A stretch of DNA of 64,000 nucleotides, from assembly GCF_022788715.1 (NCBI RefSeq), contig NZ_CP085167.1, positions 2,493,001-2,557,000 of the forward strand, given 5' to 3'. Below, one piece after another: positions 16,550-25,257 of the stretch. The notes under the pieces were generated by a model. It saw nothing but the letters and a program-made list of their open reading frames with translations. It had not been told where the DNA came from and ran no database searches. Both the position numbers and the translations under genes were made by a program. This stretch comes from Sulfitobacter sp. DSM 110093 (GTDB lineage Bacteria > Pseudomonadota > Alphaproteobacteria > Rhodobacterales > Rhodobacteraceae). The stretch's first letter is position 1. Every line of letters starts with the position of its first letter.

Positions 16550-17316
16550 CCACCGCTTTCGCGCGCCCCTCTGTCTTGATATTGGGCGCGGCCCTTGCCC
16601 TGACCGCCTGCGACACCGCAGATCACTTCGACCGCGACCCGCAGCCCTCACCGATCGTGGTGGATGGCCAAACCATCCCCGAGGTGGCCCGCGTACAGGT
16701 GCCGATGCCCGCCGTCGCGATGGAGCCGCCACGCCGCGGCAGCGCCAAGGCCTCGCTCTTCTCGGCCCGCAGTGAGGCGTTGTTTGCTGACCAACGCGCC
16801 GATGATATCGGTGATATCGTCACGGTTGTGATCTCAATCGACGACCGCGCGCAATTGCGCAACTCGACTGATCGCGAGCGCGAAGGTGCAAGCTCAGTCG
16901 GATTCCCGACATTCTTTGGCTATGGCGCGAAAATTGCCGCAATTCTGCCCGGAATCAGCGCAGCCGACCTGCCGAGTGGCGATGTCGTCGAGATCGGCTC
17001 GGCCTCCGAAGCAAGCGGCTCTGGTGCCATTACGCGCAACGAACAGATCGAGCTCAAAGTGGCCGCCTTGGTCATCGACAAGTTGCCCAACGGCACGCTT
17101 GTGGTCGCGGGACGCCAAGAAATCATGGTGAATCAAGAACTGCGCGAGCTGCGCATGGCTGGGATCGTGCGCCCTGCCGACATCCGCGATGACAACACCA
17201 TTTCCTACGACAAGATCGCCGAGGCCCGCATCGCCTATGGAGGCCGGGGCACGCTTTCGCGCGCCCAAGAGCGCAGTTACGGCGAAGATGCGATGGATGT
17301 GATCCTGCCCTATTAA
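16546..17316 (+). CDS. flgH: Flagellar L-ring lipoprotein FlgH
   Basis: 256 residues. Outer-membrane lipoprotein that forms the L ring. The signal peptide ends in a lipobox (ALTAC, Cys 22). The FlgH core is evident: SLFSARSEALFADQRADDIGDIVTVVISIDDRAQLRNSTDR and ERSYGEDAMDVILPY at the C-terminus, plus VAALVIDKLPNGTLVVAGRQEIMVNQELRELRMAGIVRPADI. Overlaps the flgA stop by 4 bases. Confidence 0.97.
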   Translation: MTTAFARPSVLILGAALALTACDTADHFDRDPQPSPIVVDGQTIPEVARVQVPMPAVAMEPPRRGSAKASLFSARSEALFADQRADDIGDIVTVVISIDDRAQLRNSTDREREGASSVGFPTFFGYGAKIAAILPGISAADLPSGDVVEIGSASEASGSGAITRNEQIELKVAALVIDKLPNGTLVVAGRQEIMVNQELRELRMAGIVRPADIRDDNTISYDKIAEARIAYGGRGTLSRAQERSYGEDAMDVILPY

Positions 17317-17396
17317 TTCGCGACTTGGTCACAAAGTGAGACCATTGCCGTCGCAATCGACCGTTAAACCTGACGAAAGCTCAGGAAAGGTCGAAC

Positions 17397-17960
17397 ATGA
17401 AAAAGGCAGCAATCGCATTCGTAGCACTTCCCTTGCTTTGCATGGGTGCAGGCTATGGCGCCGGTCTGGCCCTTGCCCCTGCCCCAGCCGAAGCGGCAGA
17501 GGCCGAGGTTGACGAAAAAACCCCTCATGGGGCCGAAGATACCGCGTCGAAAGCTAAAGACGGCCACGGCGAGGACGCCGCAGAGGTCGTGCATGGCGAG
17601 AACCAAGAACCGATGGACAGCTATGAGCTGGCCAAGGACCGCACAGTGGTGCGCCTTGGCCAGATGACCATCCCGGTCGAGAAGACCAACAGCGTGTCTT
17701 ATGTCGTGGCAGATTTCGCGTTAAAGATGGGATCGCTGGAATTGGCCGAACGTTACCGCCGCGTCGAAGATGCGACACGGATGCGCGATTCACTGCTTCA
17801 GGCGATGAACCTTGCCGCCGAAAGCGCGGTGTTGCGCGGTGTGGCAATAGACAGCGAAGCGCTGTCGCAGTTGCTGCGCGATCTGATCAGCAAAGAGCAT
17901 CAGGGCGTTGATGACGTCATGTTCGTATCGCTTTACAAACAGGATGTGGCGCGGCTTTAA
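17397..17960 (+). CDS. fliL: FliL-like flagellar basal body-associated protein
   Basis: 187 residues with an N-terminal membrane anchor (KKAAIAFVALPLLCMGAGYGAGLAL), an acidic, His-containing linker (residues about 30-75), and a C-terminal periplasmic domain. The domain runs VVRLGQMTIPVEK..SVSYVVADFALKMG, then DATRMRDSLLQAM and LRDLISKEHQGVDDVMFVSLYKQD, which match the layout of FliL: two strands, the RDxLLQ helix and a terminal VxFxxxxxQ strand. FliL surrounds and supports MotA/MotB stators. GGAAAGG lies 8 bases before the ATG. Conservation of FliL is weak, so a related unnamed protein is possible. Confidence 0.78.
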   Translation: MKKAAIAFVALPLLCMGAGYGAGLALAPAPAEAAEAEVDEKTPHGAEDTASKAKDGHGEDAAEVVHGENQEPMDSYELAKDRTVVRLGQMTIPVEKTNSVSYVVADFALKMGSLELAERYRRVEDATRMRDSLLQAMNLAAESAVLRGVAIDSEALSQLLRDLISKEHQGVDDVMFVSLYKQDVARL

Positions 17961-17978
17961 CCCGCGCCGCGTGGCCGT

Positions 17979-18647
17979 TCAGAGAACCGAACGCACCACA
18001 TAAGAAAGCACCTGCTCCCCGTTATCCAATTCCAACTCCGGCCCCTGCCCGGTGAAGTTCACGCGCGTCACCTCGGCGCGGGTCAGTGTCGTTGCCCCGA
18101 CATCATTGCCGCTTGCATCACTTGCCGTAATTTCAACCCGGAACGTATCAGGCGGCACCGGCAGGCCGACGGAATCAAGACGATCCCATTCAACGTCGAT
18201 CACCTCGCCTTCGGCGGTTGAGGCGCCGGGCATCTCGCGGACAAGGGTGCCGTCTTCGGAATAGATGCGAATGGTCACATCCTCTGCGCCTGCATCCAAC
18301 TGATAGCTCAGCGGAAAATCATCCTCGGTCATGCGCACTTGGGACGACGGCACCAGCACATCGCGCCCGATCAATTGCAGGTCAGACATTGCCCCGACGG
18401 TGGATAGCATAGTGCTGATCTGCTCAAGGCTCGCATTGGTGGCAATGCTTTGTTCTACCTGCGTTAACTGCGCCAACTGCGAAACGAACTGCGTTGAATC
18501 CACCGGGTTCAGGGGGTCTTGGTTCGAGATTTGCGCCGTCAGCAGGGTCAGAAAGCTGTTGTAGCTTTCTTGAAGCTCGGTGGCCGAGGTCGCCGCAGCG
18601 GAGGTGCCGCTGCTGGTCATCGTGCTTGCAATACTCGCGTCGATCAT
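17979..18647 (-). CDS. flgD: Flagellar hook cap protein FlgD
   Basis: 222 residues. The scaffold caps the growing hook. The N-terminal LQESYNSFLTLLTAQISNQDPLNPVDSTQFVSQLAQLTQVEQSIATNASLEQI is the FlgD signature. The C-terminal half (DFPLSYQLDAGAEDVTIRIYSEDGTLVREM...WDRLDSVGLPVPPDTFRVEI) is the beta-sandwich FlgD-Ig domain. It lies 11 bases after fliK. Converges on the fliL-like gene with 18 bases between stops and no clear terminator. Confidence 0.96.
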   Translation of the reverse strand: MIDASIASTMTSSGTSAAATSATELQESYNSFLTLLTAQISNQDPLNPVDSTQFVSQLAQLTQVEQSIATNASLEQISTMLSTVGAMSDLQLIGRDVLVPSSQVRMTEDDFPLSYQLDAGAEDVTIRIYSEDGTLVREMPGASTAEGEVIDVEWDRLDSVGLPVPPDTFRVEITASDASGNDVGATTLTRAEVTRVNFTGQGPELELDNGEQVLSYVVRSVL

Positions 18648-18658
18648 AGTCTCGCCTT

Positions 18659-19933
18659 TCAGGTGAGGATATCCAACTGCCCAGCTATCATGGACGGGGT
18701 CGGTGTCTGGGCCAACGGCTGGGCGTCGCTGCCCTGCGCGTCATCGGCTTCTGGCATATTCAGGGCAAGGTCCGGGCCCGCGTTCTGACCGCCATCGCGG
18801 CCCCGTTCGCCGAAGGTCTGGAAATCAAGATCGGCACTCTCTGCGCTGATGCCGCGCGCTTGCAGCGCATCAAGCAGTTGCTCGCGGTCTTGGCGTAACA
18901 GGTTCAGAACCGATGCAGTTTCGGTCGTCATGGCGATTTGCATACGACCGGTTTCAGTCCGAACGACCTCAATCTCGATCTCGCCCATCCCATAGGGTGA
19001 CAGCGAGAAGCGCAGCTTGTTGTCGCCTGTATCTAGACTGCGGATCTGTTGACTGACGTGCTGGCGCAACTGCTCTTCCGGCGCGGCGGCGGGGTTTGGT
19101 ACGGGCGCCGGCATGGGTTGCGGCGGACTAAGGCGAAGCGCCTCTGGTTGAGGTGCCTGCGGCGCGGTCAAAGCGGCAACTTCACGCAAGGCGACCTCGG
19201 CGGCGGGTGTATTCACGCCAGGTTGAGCCGCTTTCGCTGTATCGACAGCGGCACTGAATTGATCGGCGGCGGCGATCCGCGGATCTGCGATTTCTGCTGC
19301 CGCGTCGACATTCGCAGCAACAGTCGCGTCAAGCCGCGTCATTTGCGGGCCGCTCATCCCTGACAGGTCGGCTGTTACCTGTTTCGTCGTTTCCCCAGCC
19401 ATAAGAATGGTCGGCGCTTGCTGATCACGGGTCGCGCCCATCGTAAAGCGGCCAACTGCCGGAACCACCGCAGACGCGACGCTAAGCTGGCTATTCGCCG
19501 TGGGAAGGCGCAATGCGCCAGCGATCTTTTCTTCAAGCGCAGCCTCTAGGGTGGGGTCTTCGAGTTTGGCAACCGCTTCCAACGCGCCAACTTCCTCTGT
19601 CGGGGCCTCTCCCAAAGCTTCGGCAAAGGCGGCGCGGGCGGCTTTGGGGGTGACGTGACTGTTGCCCTCTTGAAGTGCAGCAACAGTGTGATCCATCAGG
19701 GCGATTAACCCCTCAGCCGTCTCAAGGTCGGCCTCTTCAGGCAGCGCGTCGGTTGCGCCATCCACTTCGGGTGCGGTGGCTTTCGCATCTTTAGGCTGTT
19801 GCTGCGATGCCACCTCTTGCCCGGCCACGCCCTGCATCAACGCGGCAAAGCCTTCGACAGCCTCCTTTTTTGAGGGCTGCCCGGAAACTACCGCACCGGA
19901 GGCCGCGGGTACTGCCTGAAGCTGAGCTATCAT
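18659..19933 (-). CDS. fliK: Hook-length control protein FliK
   Basis: 424 residues, the molecular ruler and substrate-specificity switch of export. A long Ala/Pro/Glu-rich unstructured N-terminal part (about 280 residues) precedes a conserved C-terminal FliK domain. That domain (from about residue 300: LDTGDNKLRFSLSPYGMGEIEIEVVRTETGRMQIAMTTETASVLNLLRQDREQLLDALQARGI) matches the L-P-x-x-LG-x-v-x-v type core. GGAGG lies just upstream of the ATG. Co-oriented with flgD, as in many flagellar clusters. Confidence 0.93.
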   Translation of the reverse strand: MIAQLQAVPAASGAVVSGQPSKKEAVEGFAALMQGVAGQEVASQQQPKDAKATAPEVDGATDALPEEADLETAEGLIALMDHTVAALQEGNSHVTPKAARAAFAEALGEAPTEEVGALEAVAKLEDPTLEAALEEKIAGALRLPTANSQLSVASAVVPAVGRFTMGATRDQQAPTILMAGETTKQVTADLSGMSGPQMTRLDATVAANVDAAAEIADPRIAAADQFSAAVDTAKAAQPGVNTPAAEVALREVAALTAPQAPQPEALRLSPPQPMPAPVPNPAAAPEEQLRQHVSQQIRSLDTGDNKLRFSLSPYGMGEIEIEVVRTETGRMQIAMTTETASVLNLLRQDREQLLDALQARGISAESADLDFQTFGERGRDGGQNAGPDLALNMPEADDAQGSDAQPLAQTPTPSMIAGQLDILT

Positions 19934-19977
19934 CTGACGTCCTCCACCTTGGGATTCCGAAGACTCTCGAATTAAGA

Positions 19978-20658
19978 TCAGGAGATCCGCACGTTCCCGC
20001 GCCGATCAGCAAACGAGCGTCGCGCACTGCGGGTCTCGACGAGGGATTTCAGCCTAAGCGTCCACTGGTTGAGGGTCACGGGTCTCTCTGTCCCGGTCAG
20101 CTCCAACAGCGAAAGCTCTGCCCCATCGGCCTGATCGGCAGCAAAGAATGTGTGGCTGTCGACCGGACGGCCCCAGTACTGGCCCAAAACCGTGCTCAGC
20201 CCCATGCGGAAGGCCGCAGGCTCAAGCCCCAGCTTGAGCAGCTCATCTGCCTCTGCCGCGTGATAGTAAGACTGACCCAAAGCATGCAGAACGCTGTCTT
20301 CGTCCATCATGGGGAACAGTCCGCGCCCGATGATACCGATCAAGACTTCGCCCACCAGCGCACCGGCGGCTTGGGAAATATTGGTGAAATTATCGCTTTT
20401 GCGTATAACGACGAGCGAGCCGTAAGGCACATCTGCGTCAAGCTCTTCGGCCAGAATATCGCCAAGGCAGATACCTGGAATCGGTTCGATGCAATCTGGC
20501 ATTGCCACCGGATGACCGGCCCAATCCTGCATTTCGAAAACCGAAGCCTGAACCGGAATCAACGCCCGGATCAGCATGTTAAAATGGCGGCCATCGGCCG
20601 ATGAATCCATGTGGCAGGCACCCTTCCAGATGCCACCGATAAGTGAGTTTACCTGCAT
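19978..20658 (-). CDS. Unknown protein in flagellar cluster (226 aa)
   Basis: Not recognised. The start at 20658 is chosen because a GAGG lies 7 bases upstream; an alternative is the internal Met at residue 17. No signal peptide or long membrane helix is seen. The protein looks globular: residues about 35-115 (VQASVFEMQDWAGHPVAMPDCIEPIPGICLGDILAEELD...VRKS) are mixed strand/helix, followed by hydrophobic helices (SQAAGALVGEVLIGIIGRGLFPMM) and a basic C-terminal tail rich in Arg. It lies between motB and fliK on the same strand, so a motor-, export- or signalling-related role is likely but unproven. The 227 bases upstream (20659-20885) are AT-rich and probably contain its promoter. Confidence 0.65.
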   Translation of the reverse strand: MQVNSLIGGIWKGACHMDSSADGRHFNMLIRALIPVQASVFEMQDWAGHPVAMPDCIEPIPGICLGDILAEELDADVPYGSLVVIRKSDNFTNISQAAGALVGEVLIGIIGRGLFPMMDEDSVLHALGQSYYHAAEADELLKLGLEPAAFRMGLSTVLGQYWGRPVDSHTFFAADQADGAELSLLELTGTERPVTLNQWTLRLKSLVETRSARRSFADRRGNVRIS

Positions 20659-20885
20659 TTCCGCCTCGTTCAGGACATTCTGTCCATGGTTTTTCCAGGC
20701 TATTTTTAAAAGTTTTTTAGGTGCCTGATGCTCGTTTATTGCCTTAGGTCTAGATCGCAAGACCTTGACCGTCAACAATTTTACATGCCAGCGCCACATT
20801 TTCGGGAATCAGCGGCAGGGATGTCGCACTTTTTCCTGCAGTCGACTTCGGCACAAAACCGCCTAATTTTAACTAAAATAAGGGC

Positions 20886-21815
20886 CTATTCGGCTTGGTA
20901 CACCAGACGAATTGAGATGCGACGATTTTCTGGCGCCAGCGGGTCGATTGTGTTGATTGGCTGCGTGTCTGCCACGCCAGAGACCCGCATGAACCGCGCC
21001 CCGTTGATGCCCGCGGCCATCAAGGTGCGGCGCGTGGCGTTTGCACGATCTGCGGACAGCTCCCAGTTCGTGTAGCCATTGTTCGCGCCAAATGCAGCGG
21101 CGTCAGTATGGCCGATGATCTCGACAGGCTGGTTCTGCTCGGCGATCACATCGCCAATCGCCAATAGCAGCTCGCGGGTCTTTGGGGTGACATCCGCACT
21201 GCCCCGCGTAAAAAGCGACCGCTCGTCTTGATCCAGCACCTGCACTGTCAACGCACCGTTCGATTTCTCCAGCCGAACATTGCGCGCCAAGTCGCTGAGC
21301 GTACCGTCTGAGGTGATCCGTTCGGCAATATCCTCGGCCATTCGGTCAATCTCAGATTTACGGCGCTCGGCCTCTTCGAGAGCGGCAAGCGTGGCAGGAT
21401 CAGCGGCTGCCGCAGGCTCTGGCGCATCTGCATATTCCACGACTACTTCTGCCGGCTTGTCGCGCAGGCGACTGTCAAAGACCATCATTGGGTTGTCGCG
21501 ACCGAAGGTTGGTTTTTGCACGTTGCCAGTATTGTCGACCGCGCCCGTCATCACGCCTGCGGCCATCAGCGGGCGCAAATCAGCCGCCGCATCCGAGGAT
21601 GATCCGCCGTCAGAGACCGTTGGCGTAAAGTAATTTGCCAGACCGCGCAGTTTTTCCTCGTCCGATGCCGCGAGGATCCACAAAAGCAAAAAGAACGCCA
21701 TCATTGCGGTCATAAAATCCGCGTAGGCCACCTTCCAACCGCCGCCGTGGTGGGCGTGGCCGCCCTCCGCTTCGTAGCGCTTGATGATGATCAATTCGTT
21801 CTTTTTGTCAGCCAT
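20886..21815 (-). CDS. motB: Flagellar stator protein MotB
   Basis: 309 residues. Basic N-terminus, then a single membrane helix with the proton-binding Asp in VAYADFMTAMMAFFLLLWIL (Asp 33), then a Pro/Ala-rich linker and an OmpA-type peptidoglycan-binding domain. The latter has VEIIGHTDAAAF and the LSADRANATRRTLMAAGI / PENRRISIRLVY motifs. The MSDGGHHGGGWKVAYADF-like entrance (EGGHAHHGGGWKVAYADF) is canonical for MotB. Its partner motA is encoded 1.9 kb away on the opposite strand, which is not the usual motAB pair. mucR lies upstream. Confidence 0.95.
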   Translation of the reverse strand: MADKKNELIIIKRYEAEGGHAHHGGGWKVAYADFMTAMMAFFLLLWILAASDEEKLRGLANYFTPTVSDGGSSSDAAADLRPLMAAGVMTGAVDNTGNVQKPTFGRDNPMMVFDSRLRDKPAEVVVEYADAPEPAAAADPATLAALEEAERRKSEIDRMAEDIAERITSDGTLSDLARNVRLEKSNGALTVQVLDQDERSLFTRGSADVTPKTRELLLAIGDVIAEQNQPVEIIGHTDAAAFGANNGYTNWELSADRANATRRTLMAAGINGARFMRVSGVADTQPINTIDPLAPENRRISIRLVYQAE

Positions 21816-21857
21816 TACAGGGCCTCCCGACTACACAAGATCGGGCCGATAGCCAGA

Positions 21858-22325
21858 TCAGGAAAGCTCTGCGTTGTTGTCCGACTTGTCGCGGCTGTAT
21901 TTGCCCAGACCCGCGCGTTTGGCGTATTCGGCTTTGCGTTTGGAATAGCTCGGCGCGACCAGCGGTGTGTCCGCCGCCAGATTGAACATCACGCGGTATT
22001 CCGCTTCGGTGAGGCCGTGTTCGGCACCGAGGTGACGCTTAAGCATTTTGAACCCTTTGCCGCAGCACAGACAAAAGATTGTGTCGTCAGTCATCGGCTG
22101 CTCGCCGGGTGCGGCGGTCATGCCCTGCGCTTTGGGCGCGACGGGGGCAACGGCGGCGGGGATATTGGCCAAAGCGGTCGCAGCACTGTCGGCAGGGGCG
22201 GCGCGCAAACGTTCGACCAAGGTTAGAATGTCGTCGATCGTCACATCGCTGCGCGTGGCGAAACCAGAAACGATCGTCGCAATCGCGGTATCGCTTAGGT
22301 TTTGCTTGGGGGGTACATTAGGCAT
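21858..22325 (-). CDS. mucR: MucR/Ros family zinc-finger transcriptional regulator
   Basis: 155 residues. C-terminal Ros/MucR finger with the Cys-x2-Cys-x9-His-x4-His pattern at C85, C88, H98 and H103 (CLCCGKGFKMLKRHLGAEHGLTEAEY), followed by the conserved PLVAPSYSKRKAEYAKRAGLGKY. The N-terminal part (residues 1-70) is longer and more Ala/Pro-rich than classical MucR. MucR proteins bind AT-rich DNA and in rhizobia control exopolysaccharide and motility genes. Its place among flagellar genes suggests the same here. Upstream (22326-22511) are an AT-rich stretch with a TTTATTCTTATC motif and a GTTAAGTTAAT repeat that could serve autoregulation. AAGGAAG precedes the ATG. Confidence 0.93.
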   Translation of the reverse strand: MPNVPPKQNLSDTAIATIVSGFATRSDVTIDDILTLVERLRAAPADSAATALANIPAAVAPVAPKAQGMTAAPGEQPMTDDTIFCLCCGKGFKMLKRHLGAEHGLTEAEYRVMFNLAADTPLVAPSYSKRKAEYAKRAGLGKYSRDKSDNNAELS

Positions 22326-22511
22326 GGAGCAACTTCCTTGTTAAGTTAATCTTGCCTTCTGCAAGGTTCGCGAAACGCCTAACAAGGGCTTCGCAAGTGG
22401 TGCAGCAAAGATAAATCACTCTCCGCCGTTTATTCTTATCACGATTCGAATTATATTTGGAACCCGCCCAAGCATTGACAAGCATTTTTTCGCCATATCG
22501 TGAAATATGCA

Positions 22512-23612
22512 TCACGGTTCCATCTGCGCGACTGTTTTGAAAATCGCGCTCTTCGGGGCCGGATCGGGGGCAGCATCGTTGCCTGTGGTCTGGGCGATGA
22601 TCGTACTGAACAGCCCGGTAAAACCCAGACCCGCCACCGCGATCAGCGGGATATGAAAGGACTTCCACAGGCTTTTGCGTGGCGCGGGCGGTTGCGGCGC
22701 AAATGTCGCCGGGTCCAGCAGTTCGGGCTCGGGCACTTCGGGCACATCAATCGGGGCACCAAACTCAACAAAAATGCCACGCGGCATCACCGCGACCTTC
22801 ACTTCGCGCCGCTCACAGCTATCGCTAAAGCCAGCGGGGAAGAGTTCGGCAGGAATGTCGATTACCATGTTATCCTTGGGGCACCACTCTGCTGCGAGCG
22901 TATCGCGCGGGATATAGACCGATGCAAAATCATCACGGAACGCGATGTCGCGCACCAAGGTCGGCACCATTGGCAAGGGTTTGTCAGGAGTGGCCGCGAT
23001 TCGCATCCGGCCGCCTGCCAGCCACATCTCAAGACTGACGTAGAAACACGCACCCGGCTGCGCTTCGGCTGAGGGGACATACCCTTCCGGAGGGCCGGAG
23101 CGCGGCTTACGGCGCTTGCGCGTCCCGATGGGAAAGATCTTGTTCGTGCTCACCCGCTGGAACTGATCCAACTCCGGGCGCTGGCGCATCAACTCATCAA
23201 AATCCAACCCCTCTTCGCGGGCGAAGTTGTAGTTGATCAGGTAATCCGCAGCGGTTTCTTCAAGCGCCTTGCTTTCTTGAATCGCTTTTAACAGCGCATT
23301 TTCTTCGGAAAACAGCAACCTACGGCAAGGATGGCCCTCAACCTCGGGGCTGACGGCAAAGCTGCCCACGGGCCGGTCAAGGATATCTGAAACCCGGTCA
23401 AAAACTGCATGCTCTTCATCATTATGAAAGACCACGAACTCGCAAAGACCGGCGGCATCCATACAAAGCAACAGCCGCATTTCAGCGGGCCAGCCCTGCA
23501 CGAGAACCGAAAGCTCGGAAGGATCGACGAAATAGGCAAAGGCGTCGGGCTCTTGCTGAGCGTCGACATCTTCCTTCAACTCTTCTTTGACCGAAAAACC
23601 ACTATTCATCAT
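22512..23612 (-). CDS. Unknown tail-anchored membrane protein in flagellar cluster (366 aa)
   Basis: Not recognised. Start placed at 23612 (Met-Met-Asn); longer readings run into the motA gene on the other strand. The N-terminal two thirds are acidic, mixed alpha/beta and cytoplasmic. A basic patch (TRKRRKPRSGPP) lies at about 164-174, and a second domain with several strands (YVSLEMWLAGGRMRIAATP) at about 190-285. A Pro/Glu-rich linker (285-312) follows, then a single hydrophobic helix (about 320-342) and a short tail, so it would be held in the inner membrane by its C-terminus. It is divergent from motA (93 bases apart) and upstream of mucR. A motor-linked or regulatory function is inferred from context only. 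Confidence 0.7.
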   Translation of the reverse strand: MMNSGFSVKEELKEDVDAQQEPDAFAYFVDPSELSVLVQGWPAEMRLLLCMDAAGLCEFVVFHNDEEHAVFDRVSDILDRPVGSFAVSPEVEGHPCRRLLFSEENALLKAIQESKALEETAADYLINYNFAREEGLDFDELMRQRPELDQFQRVSTNKIFPIGTRKRRKPRSGPPEGYVPSAEAQPGACFYVSLEMWLAGGRMRIAATPDKPLPMVPTLVRDIAFRDDFASVYIPRDTLAAEWCPKDNMVIDIPAELFPAGFSDSCERREVKVAVMPRGIFVEFGAPIDVPEVPEPELLDPATFAPQPPAPRKSLWKSFHIPLIAVAGLGFTGLFSTIIAQTTGNDAAPDPAPKSAIFKTVAQMEP

Positions 23613-23705
23613 AGAAACCCAAGTTCTTTCCGAGATAATACTTGTATAGACGTTATCGCTCAAGGATAAAGTAAGAATAGTTTCTTTTTGGAGGCGTGTG
23701 CAGCA

Positions 23706-24572
23706 ATGACACTCTTGCTTGGTCTTGTAATGGTCTTTGGTCTGGTCTTTGGCGGCTTCATGCTGTCGGGGGGCAATATGGACATCGTTCTGCATGCCCT
23801 GCCCTACGAGGGCATGATGATCGGCGGCGCTTCACTTGGTGCTTTTGTAATCGCCAATTCATTTTCGGTGGTAAAGTCATCGCTGGGCGGGGTTCTGCGG
23901 GTCATTAAAGGGCCGCGCTGGAAGGCAGCGGATTACAATGATCTGCTGGCGCTGATGTTCGAACTGGCGCGTCTTTATAAGACCAAGGGCATCGTTGCGA
24001 TGGACGAGCATATCGAAAACCCCCAAGCGAGCCCGATCTTCCAGCGTTATCCCAAGCTGATGAAAGACCACTTCGTCACCGACCTCATCGCCGACAGCTT
24101 CCGCATGATGTCGATGCAGTTCGATGACCGCTTCCAGATGGAAGACGTGATGAACCGCAAGATCAAAAAGCACCACCATGAATCTTTGGTTTCTGCCAGC
24201 GCGATCCAAAGCATGGCCGACGGCCTGCCCGCCATCGGCATTGTTGCGGCGGTTCTGGGGGTGATCAAAACCATGTCCTCCATCGACAAACCGCCAGAGA
24301 TCCTTGGCGCGATGATCGGCGGCGCCTTGGTCGGCACGTTCCTTGGGGTTTTCCTTGCCTATTGCATGGTGCAGCCCATTGCAGGCCGTCTAGAGCAGAT
24401 CGAAGAAGAAGACAGCGCGATGTATACCGTGATCCGTGATGTGATCGTCGCTATCGTTGCTGGCCACCCGCCCAGCATCTGTATTGAACTGGGCCGCGGC
24501 AACATTCCCACCACGAAGCAGCCGAATTTCTCTGCCGTGGAGGCCTCGCAGCGCGAATTGCCTGCGGTATGA
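23706..24572 (+). CDS. motA: Flagellar stator protein MotA
   Basis: 289 residues from the ATG at 23706, which has GGAGG 11 bases upstream. A TTG 18 bases earlier is less likely. Four membrane helices with a large cytoplasmic loop carrying the conserved basic/acidic residues that contact FliG. The family signature DGLPAIGIVAAVLGVIKTM and the helix LGAMIGGALVGTFLGVFLAYCMV are clear. Forms the proton channel with MotB. First gene of motA-small exported protein-fliJ-like, with 4-base overlaps (ATGA, GTGA). Confidence 0.95.
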   Translation: MTLLLGLVMVFGLVFGGFMLSGGNMDIVLHALPYEGMMIGGASLGAFVIANSFSVVKSSLGGVLRVIKGPRWKAADYNDLLALMFELARLYKTKGIVAMDEHIENPQASPIFQRYPKLMKDHFVTDLIADSFRMMSMQFDDRFQMEDVMNRKIKKHHHESLVSASAIQSMADGLPAIGIVAAVLGVIKTMSSIDKPPEILGAMIGGALVGTFLGVFLAYCMVQPIAGRLEQIEEEDSAMYTVIRDVIVAIVAGHPPSICIELGRGNIPTTKQPNFSAVEASQRELPAV

Positions 24573-24826
24573 TGGCCCGCCTGCCCCTCTTCGCCTTTAT
24601 CGCACTGCTGGCCGGGCCAGCGCTGGCCGCCGGTGCCGCCAAGGACAAGGGCGAGGAGAAGATCGACCAAGCCGCAGCCGCTGAGGCGAAGCTCCCCAAC
24701 TCTATGCGCAGCCACGGAGTAATCGGCCACGTCGCCCCGATGGAGGGGCTACCGCTGCTTGATCCCGAAATACTGGAACGGATGCGCGAACGGTTGATCG
24801 TTCTATCTCAGGGCGTGCGCCAGTGA
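24569..24826 (+). CDS. Small exported protein, unknown function
   Basis: 85 residues. A short signal peptide (MMARLPLFAFIALLAGPALA|AGA) is followed by a charged region and a helical C-terminus (DPEILERMRERLIVLSQGVRQ). The first ATG overlaps the motA stop and the end overlaps the next gene by 4 bases, so it is tightly coupled to motA. A periplasmic partner of the stator or basal body is plausible; nothing in the sequence names one. Confidence 0.7.
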   Translation: MMARLPLFAFIALLAGPALAAGAAKDKGEEKIDQAAAAEAKLPNSMRSHGVIGHVAPMEGLPLLDPEILERMRERLIVLSQGVRQ

Positions 24827-25248
24827 AGCTTCGGCGCGGTGATGGGCTTGCTGTGCTCTCACGCCTAAAGCGTTTTGAGATGGAGAATGTGGCGCTGGAA
24901 ATGGTCGAGGTGAACCGCGCCCTCAGCCAAATCGAGAACGAACGCCATACCCTCATGGAGCAACTTAACGACCGGGGCGATCCCGATGCCGTGGAATCCA
25001 CGCGGGTCGTCTCGGCCTTTATCCGCAACGTTTCGGAGACGATCCATCGCAAAGAGGCCGAAGCCGAGCGGTTGCGCACGGATAGTGCGGGCATCCACGA
25101 CAGGTTGAACGACCTTTTCGCCGAGGCCAAGCGCATAGACCTGATCCGCACCCGCCGCACCGAGGCCCGCAAACAGGCGTTTGAACAGGCCGAAACTGCC
25201 GCCCAAGCCGAAGGTTTCCTATCGATCTGGCTGGAAGATCAACGGTAG
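24823..25248 (+). CDS. FliJ-like coiled-coil protein
   Basis: 141 residues, almost entirely predicted coiled coil (LSRLKRFEMENVALEMVEVNRALSQIENERHTLMEQL ... IHRKEAEAERLRTDSAGIHDRLNDLFAEAKRIDLIRTRRTEARKQAFEQAE). Length and heptad pattern fit FliJ, the export ATPase stalk and chaperone escort. Sequence signatures in this family are poor, and fliI is not adjacent here, so the call is tentative. Starts at GTG (GTGA overlap with the previous stop). A strong terminator follows within 32 bases. Confidence 0.6.
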   Translation: MKLRRGDGLAVLSRLKRFEMENVALEMVEVNRALSQIENERHTLMEQLNDRGDPDAVESTRVVSAFIRNVSETIHRKEAEAERLRTDSAGIHDRLNDLFAEAKRIDLIRTRRTEARKQAFEQAETAAQAEGFLSIWLEDQR

Positions 25249-25257
25249 TAACGACAT

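Noticed and set aside
20659..20885. Possible CtrA boxes (TTAA-N7-TTAA) upstream of flagellar genes
   Set aside because: I looked for this motif in the main flagellar gaps. AT-rich half sites such as TTAAC occur, but no full copy was found, so no CtrA site is claimed.
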